Assembly: GCF_017115165.1 (NCBI RefSeq)
Contig: NZ_JABXKF010000036.1
Location: 1 to 41,087, forward strand
DNA length: 41,087 nucleotides
Direction of reading: 5' to 3'
Source: Nostoc sp. LPT
GTDB taxonomy: Bacteria; Cyanobacteriota; Cyanobacteriia; Cyanobacteriales; Nostocaceae
In this document: piece by piece, positions 15,757-22,889 of the stretch
How the letters are laid out: every line of letters begins with the position of its first letter
How positions within the stretch are numbered: position 1 is the first letter of the stretch
Position numbers and translations under genes: made by a program
Notes under the pieces: model-generated
What the model saw: only the letters and a program-made list of their open reading frames with translations
Told to the model about the DNA's origin: nothing
The model's database searches: none

Positions 15757-15808
15757 ATTCTACTACCAGTTTATAACTCTTTAGACTTCAGATCGGCTTG
15801 CAGCCATA

Positions 15809-16129
15809 TTATTGTTGAAGCTTTAATTCCTCAGAAATCGGCAGTATCTCAACTTTTGAATTAGTTGTTGATTGAGAGACTACGCTAACTTCTCCTAGTG
15901 GAGTTTTATTTACAAAGTAGGTGATTCCTCGAAAGCTCAATTTATCAGCTATTGGTAGAGGAACTTTAGCCGATTTGGAATTTGGATCGACACGATAGTT
16001 AACACCACGGTACATCAGATTATAAGCTGGTCCAATTTGAGTAACTGGTCGAAATGGCTGTTCTGTTTTTTTGCTGCCAACTTTGTTTGGGTCGCATTCG
16101 CAGCTCAGACCACGATAGTAAAGTTTCAT
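15809..16129 (-). CDS. DUF4278 family protein
   Basis: This 106-residue protein contains three repeats of the pattern [LY]xYRGxxYxxxP: LYYRGLSCECDP (3-14), LMYRGVNYRVDP (about 38-49) and LSFRGITYFVNK (about 65-76). This is the hallmark of DUF4278, a family known almost only from cyanobacteria and without an established function. A good ribosome-binding site (AGGAGG, seven bases before the ATG on this strand) supports the start. It precedes the kinase gene on the same strand, with about 165 bases between them, so co-transcription is possible but not evident. Confidence 0.85.
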   Translation of the reverse strand: MKLYYRGLSCECDPNKVGSKKTEQPFRPVTQIGPAYNLMYRGVNYRVDPNSKSAKVPLPIADKLSFRGITYFVNKTPLGEVSVVSQSTTNSKVEILPISEELKLQQ

Positions 16130-16283
16130 AATTTTTGCCTCCTGAATAACTGTTTTTCAACAATGCCAATGATTTATCAGAAGTTGATTAGAGAGTTATG
16201 CAAGAGCTAATGTAAACTTACACTTTTTAAGGAACTGCTTAAAGGATTAGGCGTCTAGAGTGAAGAGTCATTGGCCAAACAGA

Positions 16284-16361
16284 GCATGGAGAAGAGATGA
16301 GGGAGACAAGGAAGAGGGGGGAGATAAGGGAGAGATTTATTCAATAATTCCCCCTTATCCC
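16284..16361. repeat. Direct repeat unit A flanking the 16485-18002 gene pair (left copy)
   Basis: GCATGGAGAAGAGATGAGGG is followed by a G-rich tract, a TTATTCAATAATTCCCCC motif and a C-rich tail. Nearly the same string recurs at 18038-18115. The G-rich and C-rich ends are partly complementary, so the element can form a long hairpin. The short frame crossing it is repeat-derived, not a gene. The rest of the 355-base spacer 16130-16484 shows nothing else. Confidence 0.7.
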
Positions 16362-16484
16362 CCTGCTCCTCTGCTACCCTGCTACCCTGCTCCTCTGCTG
16401 GCAACCTCCCGTATGCTTACCCTTTTCATTCGGGGGTTACGTGGTTAACAATAGGTTGAATGTTTTTTTAAATGATTCAACTTT

Positions 16485-16739
16485 ATGGCTAGAACTGCAA
16501 ATGAATATGCCGTATATCTCCTACTGGAAAGCGGCCACCGAGAAGAAGTACGTTTTCCTACTATTCAAGAGTTTCAGAAATGGTATAGCGGCGAACTTGT
16601 GCCAAAATCTGCTTCTAATGACTTCATTAGCGTTCCGATCAAAAATATTCAAGGGGAATATATGGTAGTACGCCCTTCTCGGATCGTCGCAATCCGGGTA
16701 GAACCTATTTTTAGTTCCAGTGTTGAAAGATTCAACTAA
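16485..16739 (+). CDS. Small conserved-looking protein of unknown function
   Basis: This 84-residue protein contains YAVYLLLESGHREEVRFPTI, FQKWYSGELVPK and FISVPIKNIQGEYMVVRPSR, with a beta-rich profile and no catalytic motif. The stop (16737-16739) is directly followed by the mltA ATG at 16740, so the two genes are almost certainly translationally coupled. A second frame overlapping it at 16441-16668 is a shadow, with worse composition. Function is unknown. The coupling suggests a partner or regulator of the transglycosylase, which is inference only. Confidence 0.65.
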   Translation: MARTANEYAVYLLLESGHREEVRFPTIQEFQKWYSGELVPKSASNDFISVPIKNIQGEYMVVRPSRIVAIRVEPIFSSSVERFN

Positions 16740-18002
16740 ATGATGAGAAAAACCCTTGCTTTGCTTTCCTTGAGTTTAGGAATTGCCCTTGTAAATCCTC
16801 TCTGGTCGGCTGTTGCTCAGGTTCCTAACTTACTGCCGTTGCCAATACCGACTGCTCCCGATCTTCCACCTCTGCCAGTACCAATTACTCCTGAGGTAAC
16901 GCCACCGCTAAAACCAATCGCTATCGGAACTGATTGTACGCTCCGGCCGACTTGCTTGGGTTGGGATGAGCAAATTTGGGGTCAAAGAGGTCAAATAGGC
17001 GATCGCAAAGCGTTGTTAGCTTCTATTGACAACAGTCTGCTTTACCTCACAAAGGGTGATGCGATCGCAGCATATCAAAATTATCCAGTTCGGGAAATTA
17101 CCCTTGATCGCGTCCGTCGGAGTTTGCTACGTTTCCGCCAACTGGTTGTCAGTTCTAACTCAGCAGCGCAACTACAAGCTGCTGTCAGTCGTGAGTTTGT
17201 CTTCTACCAATCTGTGGGCAACGATGGCAAGGGTACTGTTAAGTTCACTGCTTACTACGAACCTGTTTACACCGCTAGCCGTATCAGAACTGCAATTTAT
17301 AAGTATCCTCTTTATCGGCTACCACCTGATTTCAGCCAATGGCCTAAACCCCACCCAAAACGAATTGATTTGGAAGGGAAGGATGGTTTAAAAGGGAATA
17401 AGAGCAAGCTACGGGGTTTAGAATTGCTTTGGTTTCGCGATCGCCTAGAGGCATACATGGTACATATCCAAGGTTCTGCCCAAATTAAATTAACCAATGG
17501 CAAAACAACATCAATTGGCTATGCCGGTGGAACTGATTACCCTTGGACTAGTATCGGTAAAGAACTGGCAAAAGATGGCAAACTTCCACTAAATGGATTG
17601 ACAATGCCACGGATGACTGCTTTCTTCCGGCAAAAACCCCAGGAGTTGAGCAATTATCTACCGCGCTGGAAACGATTTATTTTCTTCCAAGAAACTGGTG
17701 GTACCGGAGCTACTGGTAGTATTCATGTACCAGTAACAGCAGAACGTTCCATTGCTACAGATAAGTCTCTCATGCCACCGGGAGCGTTAGCACTGATTTA
17801 CAATTCATTTCCCTATCCTGCCAGTGGTGGCAAACTAGAGAGGCGTACTGTCAGCCGCTTTGTACTTGACCAAGATACAGGAAGCGCCATTAAAGGCCCG
17901 GGCCGGGTGGATTATTTCATGGGATCTGGTAAACTAGCAGGCGATCGCGCCGGTGTCACAGGCGGTAATGGCTCACTATATTATTTACTGCTCAAAGAAT
18001 AG
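16740..18002 (+). CDS. mltA: Membrane-bound lytic murein transglycosylase A
   Basis: MltA cleaves the beta-1,4 bond between MurNAc and GlcNAc, leaving 1,6-anhydro ends, on the periplasmic side. This 420-residue protein starts with a signal peptide (ALLSLSLGIALVNPLWSAVA) and then a proline-rich linker, PLPIPTAPDLPPLPVPITP. The MltA domain (about residues 165-330) includes VKFTAYYEPVYTASR and YMVHIQGSAQIKL. The C-terminal 3D domain shows VLDQDTGSAIKGPGRVDYFM, with aspartates near 377-391. There is no obvious lipobox cysteine, so the E. coli-type lipid anchor is missing. It is coupled to the upstream small ORF. Confidence 0.93.
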   Translation: MMRKTLALLSLSLGIALVNPLWSAVAQVPNLLPLPIPTAPDLPPLPVPITPEVTPPLKPIAIGTDCTLRPTCLGWDEQIWGQRGQIGDRKALLASIDNSLLYLTKGDAIAAYQNYPVREITLDRVRRSLLRFRQLVVSSNSAAQLQAAVSREFVFYQSVGNDGKGTVKFTAYYEPVYTASRIRTAIYKYPLYRLPPDFSQWPKPHPKRIDLEGKDGLKGNKSKLRGLELLWFRDRLEAYMVHIQGSAQIKLTNGKTTSIGYAGGTDYPWTSIGKELAKDGKLPLNGLTMPRMTAFFRQKPQELSNYLPRWKRFIFFQETGGTGATGSIHVPVTAERSIATDKSLMPPGALALIYNSFPYPASGGKLERRTVSRFVLDQDTGSAIKGPGRVDYFMGSGKLAGDRAGVTGGNGSLYYLLLKE

Positions 18003-18003
18003 A

Positions 18004-18115
18004 TATTGGGCATTGGGCATTGGGCATTGGGCATTGGGCATGGAGAAGAGATGAGGGAGACAAGAAGGAGGGGGGAGATAAGGGAGAGATTTATTCAATA
18101 ATTCCCCCTTGTCCC
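18004..18115. repeat. ATTGGGC heptamer tandem repeat plus direct repeat unit A (right copy)
   Basis: Five tandem ATTGGGC-type heptamers (18004-18041) run into the same roughly 75-bp G-rich/C-rich unit found at 16284-16361, followed by more CCCC-rich heptamers to about 18190. Such heptamer arrays are a typical feature of Nostoc and Anabaena spacers. Confidence 0.8.
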
Positions 18116-18192
18116 CCTTATCCCCCTCATCTCCCCCTACTCCCCTGCCCCCCTAGCTCCCTCATCCCCATTGCCCACTCCCCACTCCTCAA

Positions 18193-19062
18193 CTAATACG
18201 GCGGATAAGCAAAATCATCCTCATCAGCATAAACGTAAGAGTTGGAAACTCCTGCCATTGCCAATTTAGGGATTTCTGATTTTACAGGTTCCTTGCCAAA
18301 ATCTTTGTATTCTTCAAAAGTCTTACAAATCATTGCAGACTCAAGAGCATCGGAAGCAATTAAATATTGTGTTAAAGTCCCTACAGTAGGATGTTTATAG
18401 TCCACAGTTGAAGCTACCAAAACTGTATTTGGTTCAATGCCTCTTTCTTCACACTCAATGATGGGACAAAAAATCCCGTGAGCATGGAACAATGGCCCTT
18501 TTGGTGTCAAAGGTTGCTTGCGATAAACAGCATAAGCTTTTTCTAGTTCAGCAACGAATCCACTAACTACTTTACCTTGTTGATATTCGCAGTAGGTTTT
18601 GCTGAAACTCGCTCCGGCAGCACCATTAAGTGTTAGTTGTAGTGGTAATTCATGTAAAAACTTTTTATTCTCTCCCACTATAAAAATTAGATAGCGAGTA
18701 AAGGTTTTAAATTTAAGTTTGTCGGCTAAAAAAGCATCATAATTCTCTTTGAGCGTACCCAGTTTTAGACCACTTTCCCGATCTTTGACAGACAATGGTC
18801 CCCGACGCACTATAACCACGCGTGGAGTAGTGGTAATAAAGACCGTTTCGACTCCAGAGGTAAATTCATGCTCTATTTGTTGCCAATTATCATCTGGCAC
18901 AAAGCCGACAGCGTTGGCATTATCCAGCTTAATTGCCAAACCGTGGGATTGCATACCATCTGTGCCATATCGAGGATTAATCATCTGACACCAGGGAAGG
19001 ACTTGAGAAGGCGGTGCATTAAATTTATCGTCTTCAAAGTCGAAATTAGCAGATGCTTTCAT
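18193..19062 (-). CDS. DUF5895-like protein
   Basis: This 289-residue protein has a characteristic start, NFDFEDDKFNAPPSQVLPWC followed by QMINPRYG, and GMQSHGLAIKLDNA. I recall this as a family of filamentous cyanobacteria (DUF5895). The name is given from memory and should be checked. It has no membrane helix or signal peptide and an acidic C-terminus (YADEDDFAYPPY). Residues about 195-215 (KGPLFHAHGIFCPIIECEER) include two cysteines and histidines that could bind a metal. The function is unknown. It stands alone between the repeat at 18004-18115 and an ATPase remnant. Confidence 0.6.
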   Translation of the reverse strand: MKASANFDFEDDKFNAPPSQVLPWCQMINPRYGTDGMQSHGLAIKLDNANAVGFVPDDNWQQIEHEFTSGVETVFITTTPRVVIVRRGPLSVKDRESGLKLGTLKENYDAFLADKLKFKTFTRYLIFIVGENKKFLHELPLQLTLNGAAGASFSKTYCEYQQGKVVSGFVAELEKAYAVYRKQPLTPKGPLFHAHGIFCPIIECEERGIEPNTVLVASTVDYKHPTVGTLTQYLIASDALESAMICKTFEEYKDFGKEPVKSEIPKLAMAGVSNSYVYADEDDFAYPPY

Positions 19063-19239
19063 CGTTTTAGGCTATCAAAGTGTTTTATTGAACAAGTTTA
19101 TCGCCAAGGCGCTGAGGAAAGGAGAGCCAGTTATGTACCCAAGCGTATTGATATTATATATTCTTCACCTATTTCCGCAAGGAGGCTCGAACTGTTTGTG
19201 TTGTACTTTGCTTGCCAGACAGTTCAGGGCTACTAAAAG

Positions 19240-19270
19240 CCTACACTGTACGCAAAGCGTACAGTGTAGG
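19240..19270. repeat. Perfect 14-bp inverted repeat at the end of the NB-ARC remnant
   Basis: Arms CCTACACTGTACGC (19240-19253) and GCGTACAGTGTAGG (19257-19270) flank AAA. The truncated ATPase frame enters this palindrome and stops, so the repeat marks the breakpoint of the gene. Confidence 0.8.
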
Positions 19271-19801
19271 TAGTTTACGACTAGTCAACACTAAGCAGCT
19301 TTGGTGAGTTACTTCTCCTACTCGTCTTAAAAGCTCACCATATTCCTCATATCCTTCTCGATCAAGTCCAGCGCGGCTACCACTGCAAAGAATTGATTCT
19401 GCATTATCCAGGATCGCTAAACAGCGATAATTTTGTAAATAATAAAGTAGTCGCGATACCCGATCGCTAAAGCTTGCTGGTAAGTTACTTTCTGTTTCCT
19501 GTTTGTCAGATAGAAATTGGATTAAGTTACCTAAAATAATTTTAACAGGCGGTTCTTCTCGTAGCGATCGCCAGATCACATACTCAAAGTTGTCCTGAAT
19601 TTTTTGAGCAAACTTTACAGACAGTGCTGTTTTTCCAATGCCTCCTATTCCCAATAGTGCAACCAATTGGCAGTGCTCATTGAGAATCCATTGCTCTAGT
19701 GTAATAAGTTCTTCTATACGCCCATAAAAAACTGAGTTAAAGATAGCCTCTCCGCAATCTAGACGATTATTTGAGCTTGAATAGTCACTTTTATCTTTTT
19801 T
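19241..19801 (-). pseudogene. NB-ARC (STAND) ATPase fragment, truncated at both ends
   Basis: The open frame runs from after a TGA (19802-19804) to 19241. Its N-terminal part reads GEAIFNSVFYGRIEELITLE and QWILNEHCQLVALLG, followed by the P-loop GIGGIGKTAL and a Walker B-like LAILDNAESIL, then SCLVLTSR. These match the nucleotide-binding core of STAND ATPases that in cyanobacteria usually carry WD40 or TPR repeats and act in signalling or defence. There is no ATG before the P-loop region, and the C-terminal winged helix and all repeats are missing. The frame ends in a palindrome. An IS element lies 190 bases upstream of the 5' end. It is a relic. Confidence 0.8.
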
Positions 19802-19821
19802 TCAGTTAAAAACTGAAAAAA
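19797..19821. repeat. Perfect 11-bp inverted repeat with T and A tracts
   Basis: TTTTTTCAGTT (19797-19807) and AACTGAAAAAA (19811-19821) flank AAA. It could work as a bidirectional terminator, or mark the second breakpoint of the NB-ARC remnant, since the TGA that closes that frame lies in it. Confidence 0.6.
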
Positions 19822-19995
19822 GCTTTACTGATTTACTAATATCTGATTCGTAAAGAAAATCTTAAGGATACCCAATTATTGCTGGGTATGACTTTCAAAG
19901 AATCAACGCTCTTATGGCTCAAATTCCTGAAACCCTGACGAGACAAAGACTTTACTCTAGTTTCCAAATTAGCTCTAACTTGTCTATAAATGATA

Positions 19996-20022
19996 CAGCA
20001 TTTCCGGCTATTATGAGGTACA
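19996..20022. repeat. Left terminal inverted repeat of the IS630 element
   Basis: It begins CAGCATTTCCGGCTATTATG and matches the inverted right end (CAGCACTTCCGTCTGTTATA) except at four positions. Confidence 0.88.
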
Positions 20023-20652
20023 GTAACAGCAATTAGCAAACCAGTTTCTTAAATGTTGAGGATTTATTAAGTCAAGTGCAACTGAAATTATTTGATCTAC
20101 CATTTCTGTTGTGGTCGGTGAAAACATCCGTAAGAAGGACTTAAGTTGTGACCACCATAACTCAATTGGGTTAAAATCTGGTGAGTATGGTGATAAACAT
20201 ATAACTGAAGCACCGACAGCTTCAATCATTGGCACAATTGAATCGAGTTTATGCGCGGATAAATTATCCATCACTACCACTGCTCCTGACCATAACTCTG
20301 GCACTAAAAACTTCTCAATAAATACTTCAAAAGCTTTGCTATCCATTGAATTATTCATTGTCATTAATGCCACTACTTTTTTAATACTAATTGCTCCAAT
20401 TACTGTAACTTTTGATCCACGATAGAAGGGGTTAAGAGAGTAAGCTCTTGTTCCCATTTCTGAACGGGCATGAGTCCTTGTTAAACCAAGTAGAACGCCA
20501 GTTTCGTCCAAAAAGACTAAATTTTCTGGTTCTATATGTTTGACCTTTTCCCAAAAATCTAATCTTAAATTCAGGACTCTCTCCGTCCCTGCTTGGGTAC
20601 TCCGTTTTGTTTTTTTTTCCGATTTAATCCTAATTTCTGTAAGGCACGACAC
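20011..20652 (-). CDS. IS630 transposase, catalytic part (OrfB)
   Basis: This frame carries the DDE integrase-type catalytic domain that cuts and joins DNA during transposition. D49 (VFLDETG), D129 (VVMDNLSAH) and E164 (SPDFNPIELWW) give a spacing of 34 residues between the second D and the E, as in IS630. The first residues of the listed frame are not a genuine start. The protein is expected as a fusion with the upstream frame by a -1 shift on the A-run at 20610-20618. It ends with a stop inside the left terminal repeat. Length and motifs are complete. Confidence 0.92.
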   Translation of the reverse strand: MSCLTEIRIKSEKKTKRSTQAGTERVLNLRLDFWEKVKHIEPENLVFLDETGVLLGLTRTHARSEMGTRAYSLNPFYRGSKVTVIGAISIKKVVALMTMNNSMDSKAFEVFIEKFLVPELWSGAVVVMDNLSAHKLDSIVPMIEAVGASVICLSPYSPDFNPIELWWSQLKSFLRMFSPTTTEMVDQIISVALDLINPQHLRNWFANCCYCTS

Positions 20653-20957
20653 ATTGGACTTCGACCTACGAAATTGCCAGTTTTGTCTGCAAATAATTCA
20701 CATAACTCTATCAATGTTGCATCTGGATGTGCTTCAACTAATTCCCTTAACTCTATGTCAGCATTTTTCAGATGACTAAATTGTGGTTTTCCTCGCGGCT
20801 TAGACTGTAAATTCCCTTCAACTTTTTGTTGTTTTACAAGCTTTTGGACTAAACTCTTTGAAACGGAAAATATGTTAGCTACTTTCCTGATTGAGATGTT
20901 TTTCTGAAGATGTGCTGCAACTATTTTTTCTCGAATATCGACAGAGTATGACTTCAT
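20571..20957 (-). CDS. IS630 transposase, helix-turn-helix part (OrfA)
   Basis: The 128-residue first frame holds the DNA-binding domain: DIREKIVAAHLQKNISIRKV is followed by ANIFSVSKSLVQKLVKQQ, a helix-turn-helix pair at about residues 20-45. A linker (GKPQFSHLKNADIELRELVE) and a second helical region with FADKTG come next. The frame runs into a string of lysine codons (RKKKQ). A slip of -1 there joins it to the catalytic frame and yields one transposase of about 320 residues. The ATG lies 27 bases inside the right terminal repeat. Confidence 0.9.
   Translation of the reverse strand: MKSYSVDIREKIVAAHLQKNISIRKVANIFSVSKSLVQKLVKQQKVEGNLQSKPRGKPQFSHLKNADIELRELVEAHPDATLIELCELFADKTGNFVGRSPMCRALQKLGLNRKKKQNGVPKQGRRES
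20610..20618 (-). other. Probable programmed -1 frameshift site (A9 run)
   Basis: On the minus strand a run of nine A lies within the overlap of the two transposase frames. The second frame is offset by -1, which fits slippage on this homopolymer, as known for several IS630-type elements. Confidence 0.7.
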
Positions 20958-20983
20958 TTAAAAGTATTTATATTTTAATTTAG

Positions 20984-21010
20984 TGTACCTTATAACAGAC
21001 GGAAGTGCTG
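20984..21010. repeat. Right terminal inverted repeat of the IS630 element
   Basis: Partner of the repeat at 19996-20022, followed by the duplicated TA at 21011-21012. Confidence 0.88.
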
Positions 21011-21854
21011 TAAAGGAAGAATCAAGATTTGGTACTCTATAGTTTAACTTTTAATTCTTTTTAGCTTAGGCACAAGTCTCATACCCTCCCGTTCGCTGCA
21101 CGTAGCAAGCATAGAAGAAGGTGACGCACAAAGTTGCCAGTGTCTACAACGAGAACAAGCGAATGGTACAGCAGAATAAGCAAATTTAAATGCACTTGGC
21201 AAAAAAGATAAATTATAGAATTATCCTTGTCTTTTCAATGTTTATTCATCATTGAAGATGCAAGTTTAGAGCTACATTATTACTCTATTAACAAAAAATA
21301 TCTCTGGCATCTAATTAATTATATATTTTCCCAGTTTTACAGCTTTTCAATTAAACTATAAAACTGCTTTCCTCACTTCGATAACTCAATGAATGTTGGC
21401 AGAATACCTATTTATATAATTTTGATTATATTCATAATTGAAGCTTAATTGCAATGAATTTAAAATTAACAATCTTGAAGAAAGCCTTAACCTAAATTTG
21501 TACTAACTTTAACTCAATCTTTGCTTAGGCTGTATGCCTTAGTAAGAAAATTGTGTAGTAACTATAGTAAAGTACTGTATTTCCATCGGGTTTTAGACGT
21601 ATTACTACCATTAACTCAGAGCTAAAAGTCAAATTGGAGGTTTTTAGGAGTTGCTGTTTACTGCATTAAGGATCAAAAATTCATAAAACTGCAACTGACC
21701 TAATTACATATACTCTGAGCTAAATTACCTGGAGCGTAGACACATGAGACGCACAAATGGCTGCTTGAATAGCGGAAAACTAGGTGTCTACGCCCACAGC
21801 ATAACATTTGCATATTTTCTGTGGAGTTTTTTTAACTATTCTTGAGGAGTACAA
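21011..21854. other. Long AT-rich intergenic region upstream of the hydroxylase-like gene
   Basis: About 840 bases without a supported coding frame. The only marked structure is the 10-bp inverted repeat at 21734-21793. The strong spacer length suggests a long leader or regulatory region for the gene at 21855. Confidence 0.5.
21734..21793 (+). promoter_or_regulatory. Stem-loop candidate in the leader of the hydroxylase-like gene
   Basis: GCGTAGACAC (21734-21743) pairs with GTGTCTACGC (21784-21793) around a 40-base loop that contains a smaller GCT/AGC stem. It lies about 60 bases before the ATG at 21855. I do not recognise it as a known riboswitch class. Confidence 0.4.
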
Positions 21855-22355
21855 ATGCTTGAGGCTATCGCTGTTGCTTGGTTATTACTGTTTTTTGGCG
21901 ATTTTCTATCTACATTTTTTTACCACATACCCGAGCACGTTTTTGGTAGCCTTCATTTAAAAACGCACCACTCCTGGAAAAAGGACTTCCGCCACTATGC
22001 TATTTTGACTTTTAATCCCCAGGTTCTTTTAGATGGTATCTTTGGAGCTTTACCTTATGTACTTATAGCAGTAGTCTTGTGGTTTTTCTCTCCCATTGGC
22101 GTTATCTCTGGATTAGTGCTTGGTCAGTTTCATGTATGGTGGAGACATATAAGTGTACTGGGTTGGCAAACTCCAAAGCCTGTAAATATCTTATGTCAAA
22201 TTCTATTTATTACCACTCCTGAGAGACACTGGTTACATCATCACAAAACTAATTTAGGTTTCGGCGATATTTTCACCTTCTTTGAACAACCTGCACAAAT
22301 TTGGTTGCGCTGGCTGCGATTACTCAGACTTCGTTTTCGTGACTCTCGGATCTAA
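21855..22355 (+). CDS. Fatty-acid hydroxylase / sterol-desaturase superfamily membrane protein
   Basis: This 166-residue membrane protein has histidine clusters typical of non-haem di-iron hydroxylases: HLKTHH (in SLHLKTHHSWKKDF), FHVWWRH, and ERHWLHHHKTNLGFGD, which is the diagnostic last box. Hydrophobic helices lie near the N-terminus and around residues 60-90. Members hydroxylate or desaturate lipids, carotenoids or aldehydes at membranes, but the substrate is not evident. The protein is short for the family, but all histidine boxes are present. GAGGAG lies six bases before the ATG, a good ribosome-binding site, so the start is well supported. It is monocistronic, with long spacers on both sides and a 36-bp palindrome downstream that may end transcription. 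Confidence 0.8.
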   Translation: MLEAIAVAWLLLFFGDFLSTFFYHIPEHVFGSLHLKTHHSWKKDFRHYAILTFNPQVLLDGIFGALPYVLIAVVLWFFSPIGVISGLVLGQFHVWWRHISVLGWQTPKPVNILCQILFITTPERHWLHHHKTNLGFGDIFTFFEQPAQIWLRWLRLLRLRFRDSRI

Positions 22356-22889
22356 TTAAAACTAGCGCTTACGTAAATACTTTTTAAAATTACCAAAATC
22401 AGCTGCGATCGCAGCTGATTTTGGTACACTCAAGGCGATTATTCTACTCTTAGAAATGCGTTCACCTATATACTCAAAAGCTAATTCCCAATTTATGAGT
22501 AGTAGCAACAAGAGACATTAATTTACCATAGATTTGAATCTATACTTTTATCTAATTAATAAATTTTTGTTTATAGTTCTAGAACTTATCAAACAAGAAG
22601 CGAGTTATAAGAACGGAAGAATGCCTCTGGTAAAGAGTTTAAAGGTATTTGCTACCGCTCGACTTCGCTGTTATATCGCTAAGGTTTTTGGGAAAACTAG
22701 TCTTAATTAGTAAATTATTATATCCCTAGATTTTTATGACAATTCCTCTCTTTTTAAGAGATGCTAGGCCTAGCTTGCTTATGCAAAGGGGTGAAGGTGG
22801 CAGGAGGTTGCAATACAGTATAGGTTTCTCTTTGAGACACTACTCCAACGAACCAACACTGATTGTGATAAATTTGCAACCTGCTCTAG
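22356..22889. other. Intergenic region between the hydroxylase-like gene and the signalling cluster
   Basis: No gene or RNA is supported. It contains the 36-bp palindrome at 22391-22426 and, near its end, a minus-strand frame that is only a shadow of the kinase start. The promoter of the kinase cluster should lie in the last 200 bases. Confidence 0.5.
22391..22426. repeat. Perfect 36-bp palindrome centred on HIP1
   Basis: The sequence reads identically on both strands, with TACCAAAATCAGCTGCGA as half-site and GCGATCGC at the exact centre. It lies 35 bases after the stop of the hydroxylase-like gene, so a terminator hairpin is possible, though no T-run follows. Confidence 0.85.

Larger units (their letters stand above)
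19996..21010 (-). mobile_element. Complete IS630-family insertion sequence
   Basis: The element is about 1015 bp. It has 27-bp terminal inverted repeats with four mismatches (19996-20022 and 20984-21010) and is flanked by TA at both ends (19994-19995 and 21011-21012), the target duplication of IS630. It carries two overlapping transposase frames on the minus strand with a run of nine A at the junction. The stop codon of the second frame lies inside the left terminal repeat. Both frames look intact, so the element may be active. Confidence 0.92.

Noticed and set aside
19836..20039. 67-codon frame across the left end of the IS element
   Set aside because: It crosses the IS630 boundary at 19996, so its first part is element sequence read in a non-coding frame. 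The rest shows no domain.
21734..21793. Known riboswitch class
   Set aside because: I compared it in mind with glutamine, cobalamin, fluoride and c-di-AMP riboswitch cores and saw no match, so it is reported only as a stem-loop.
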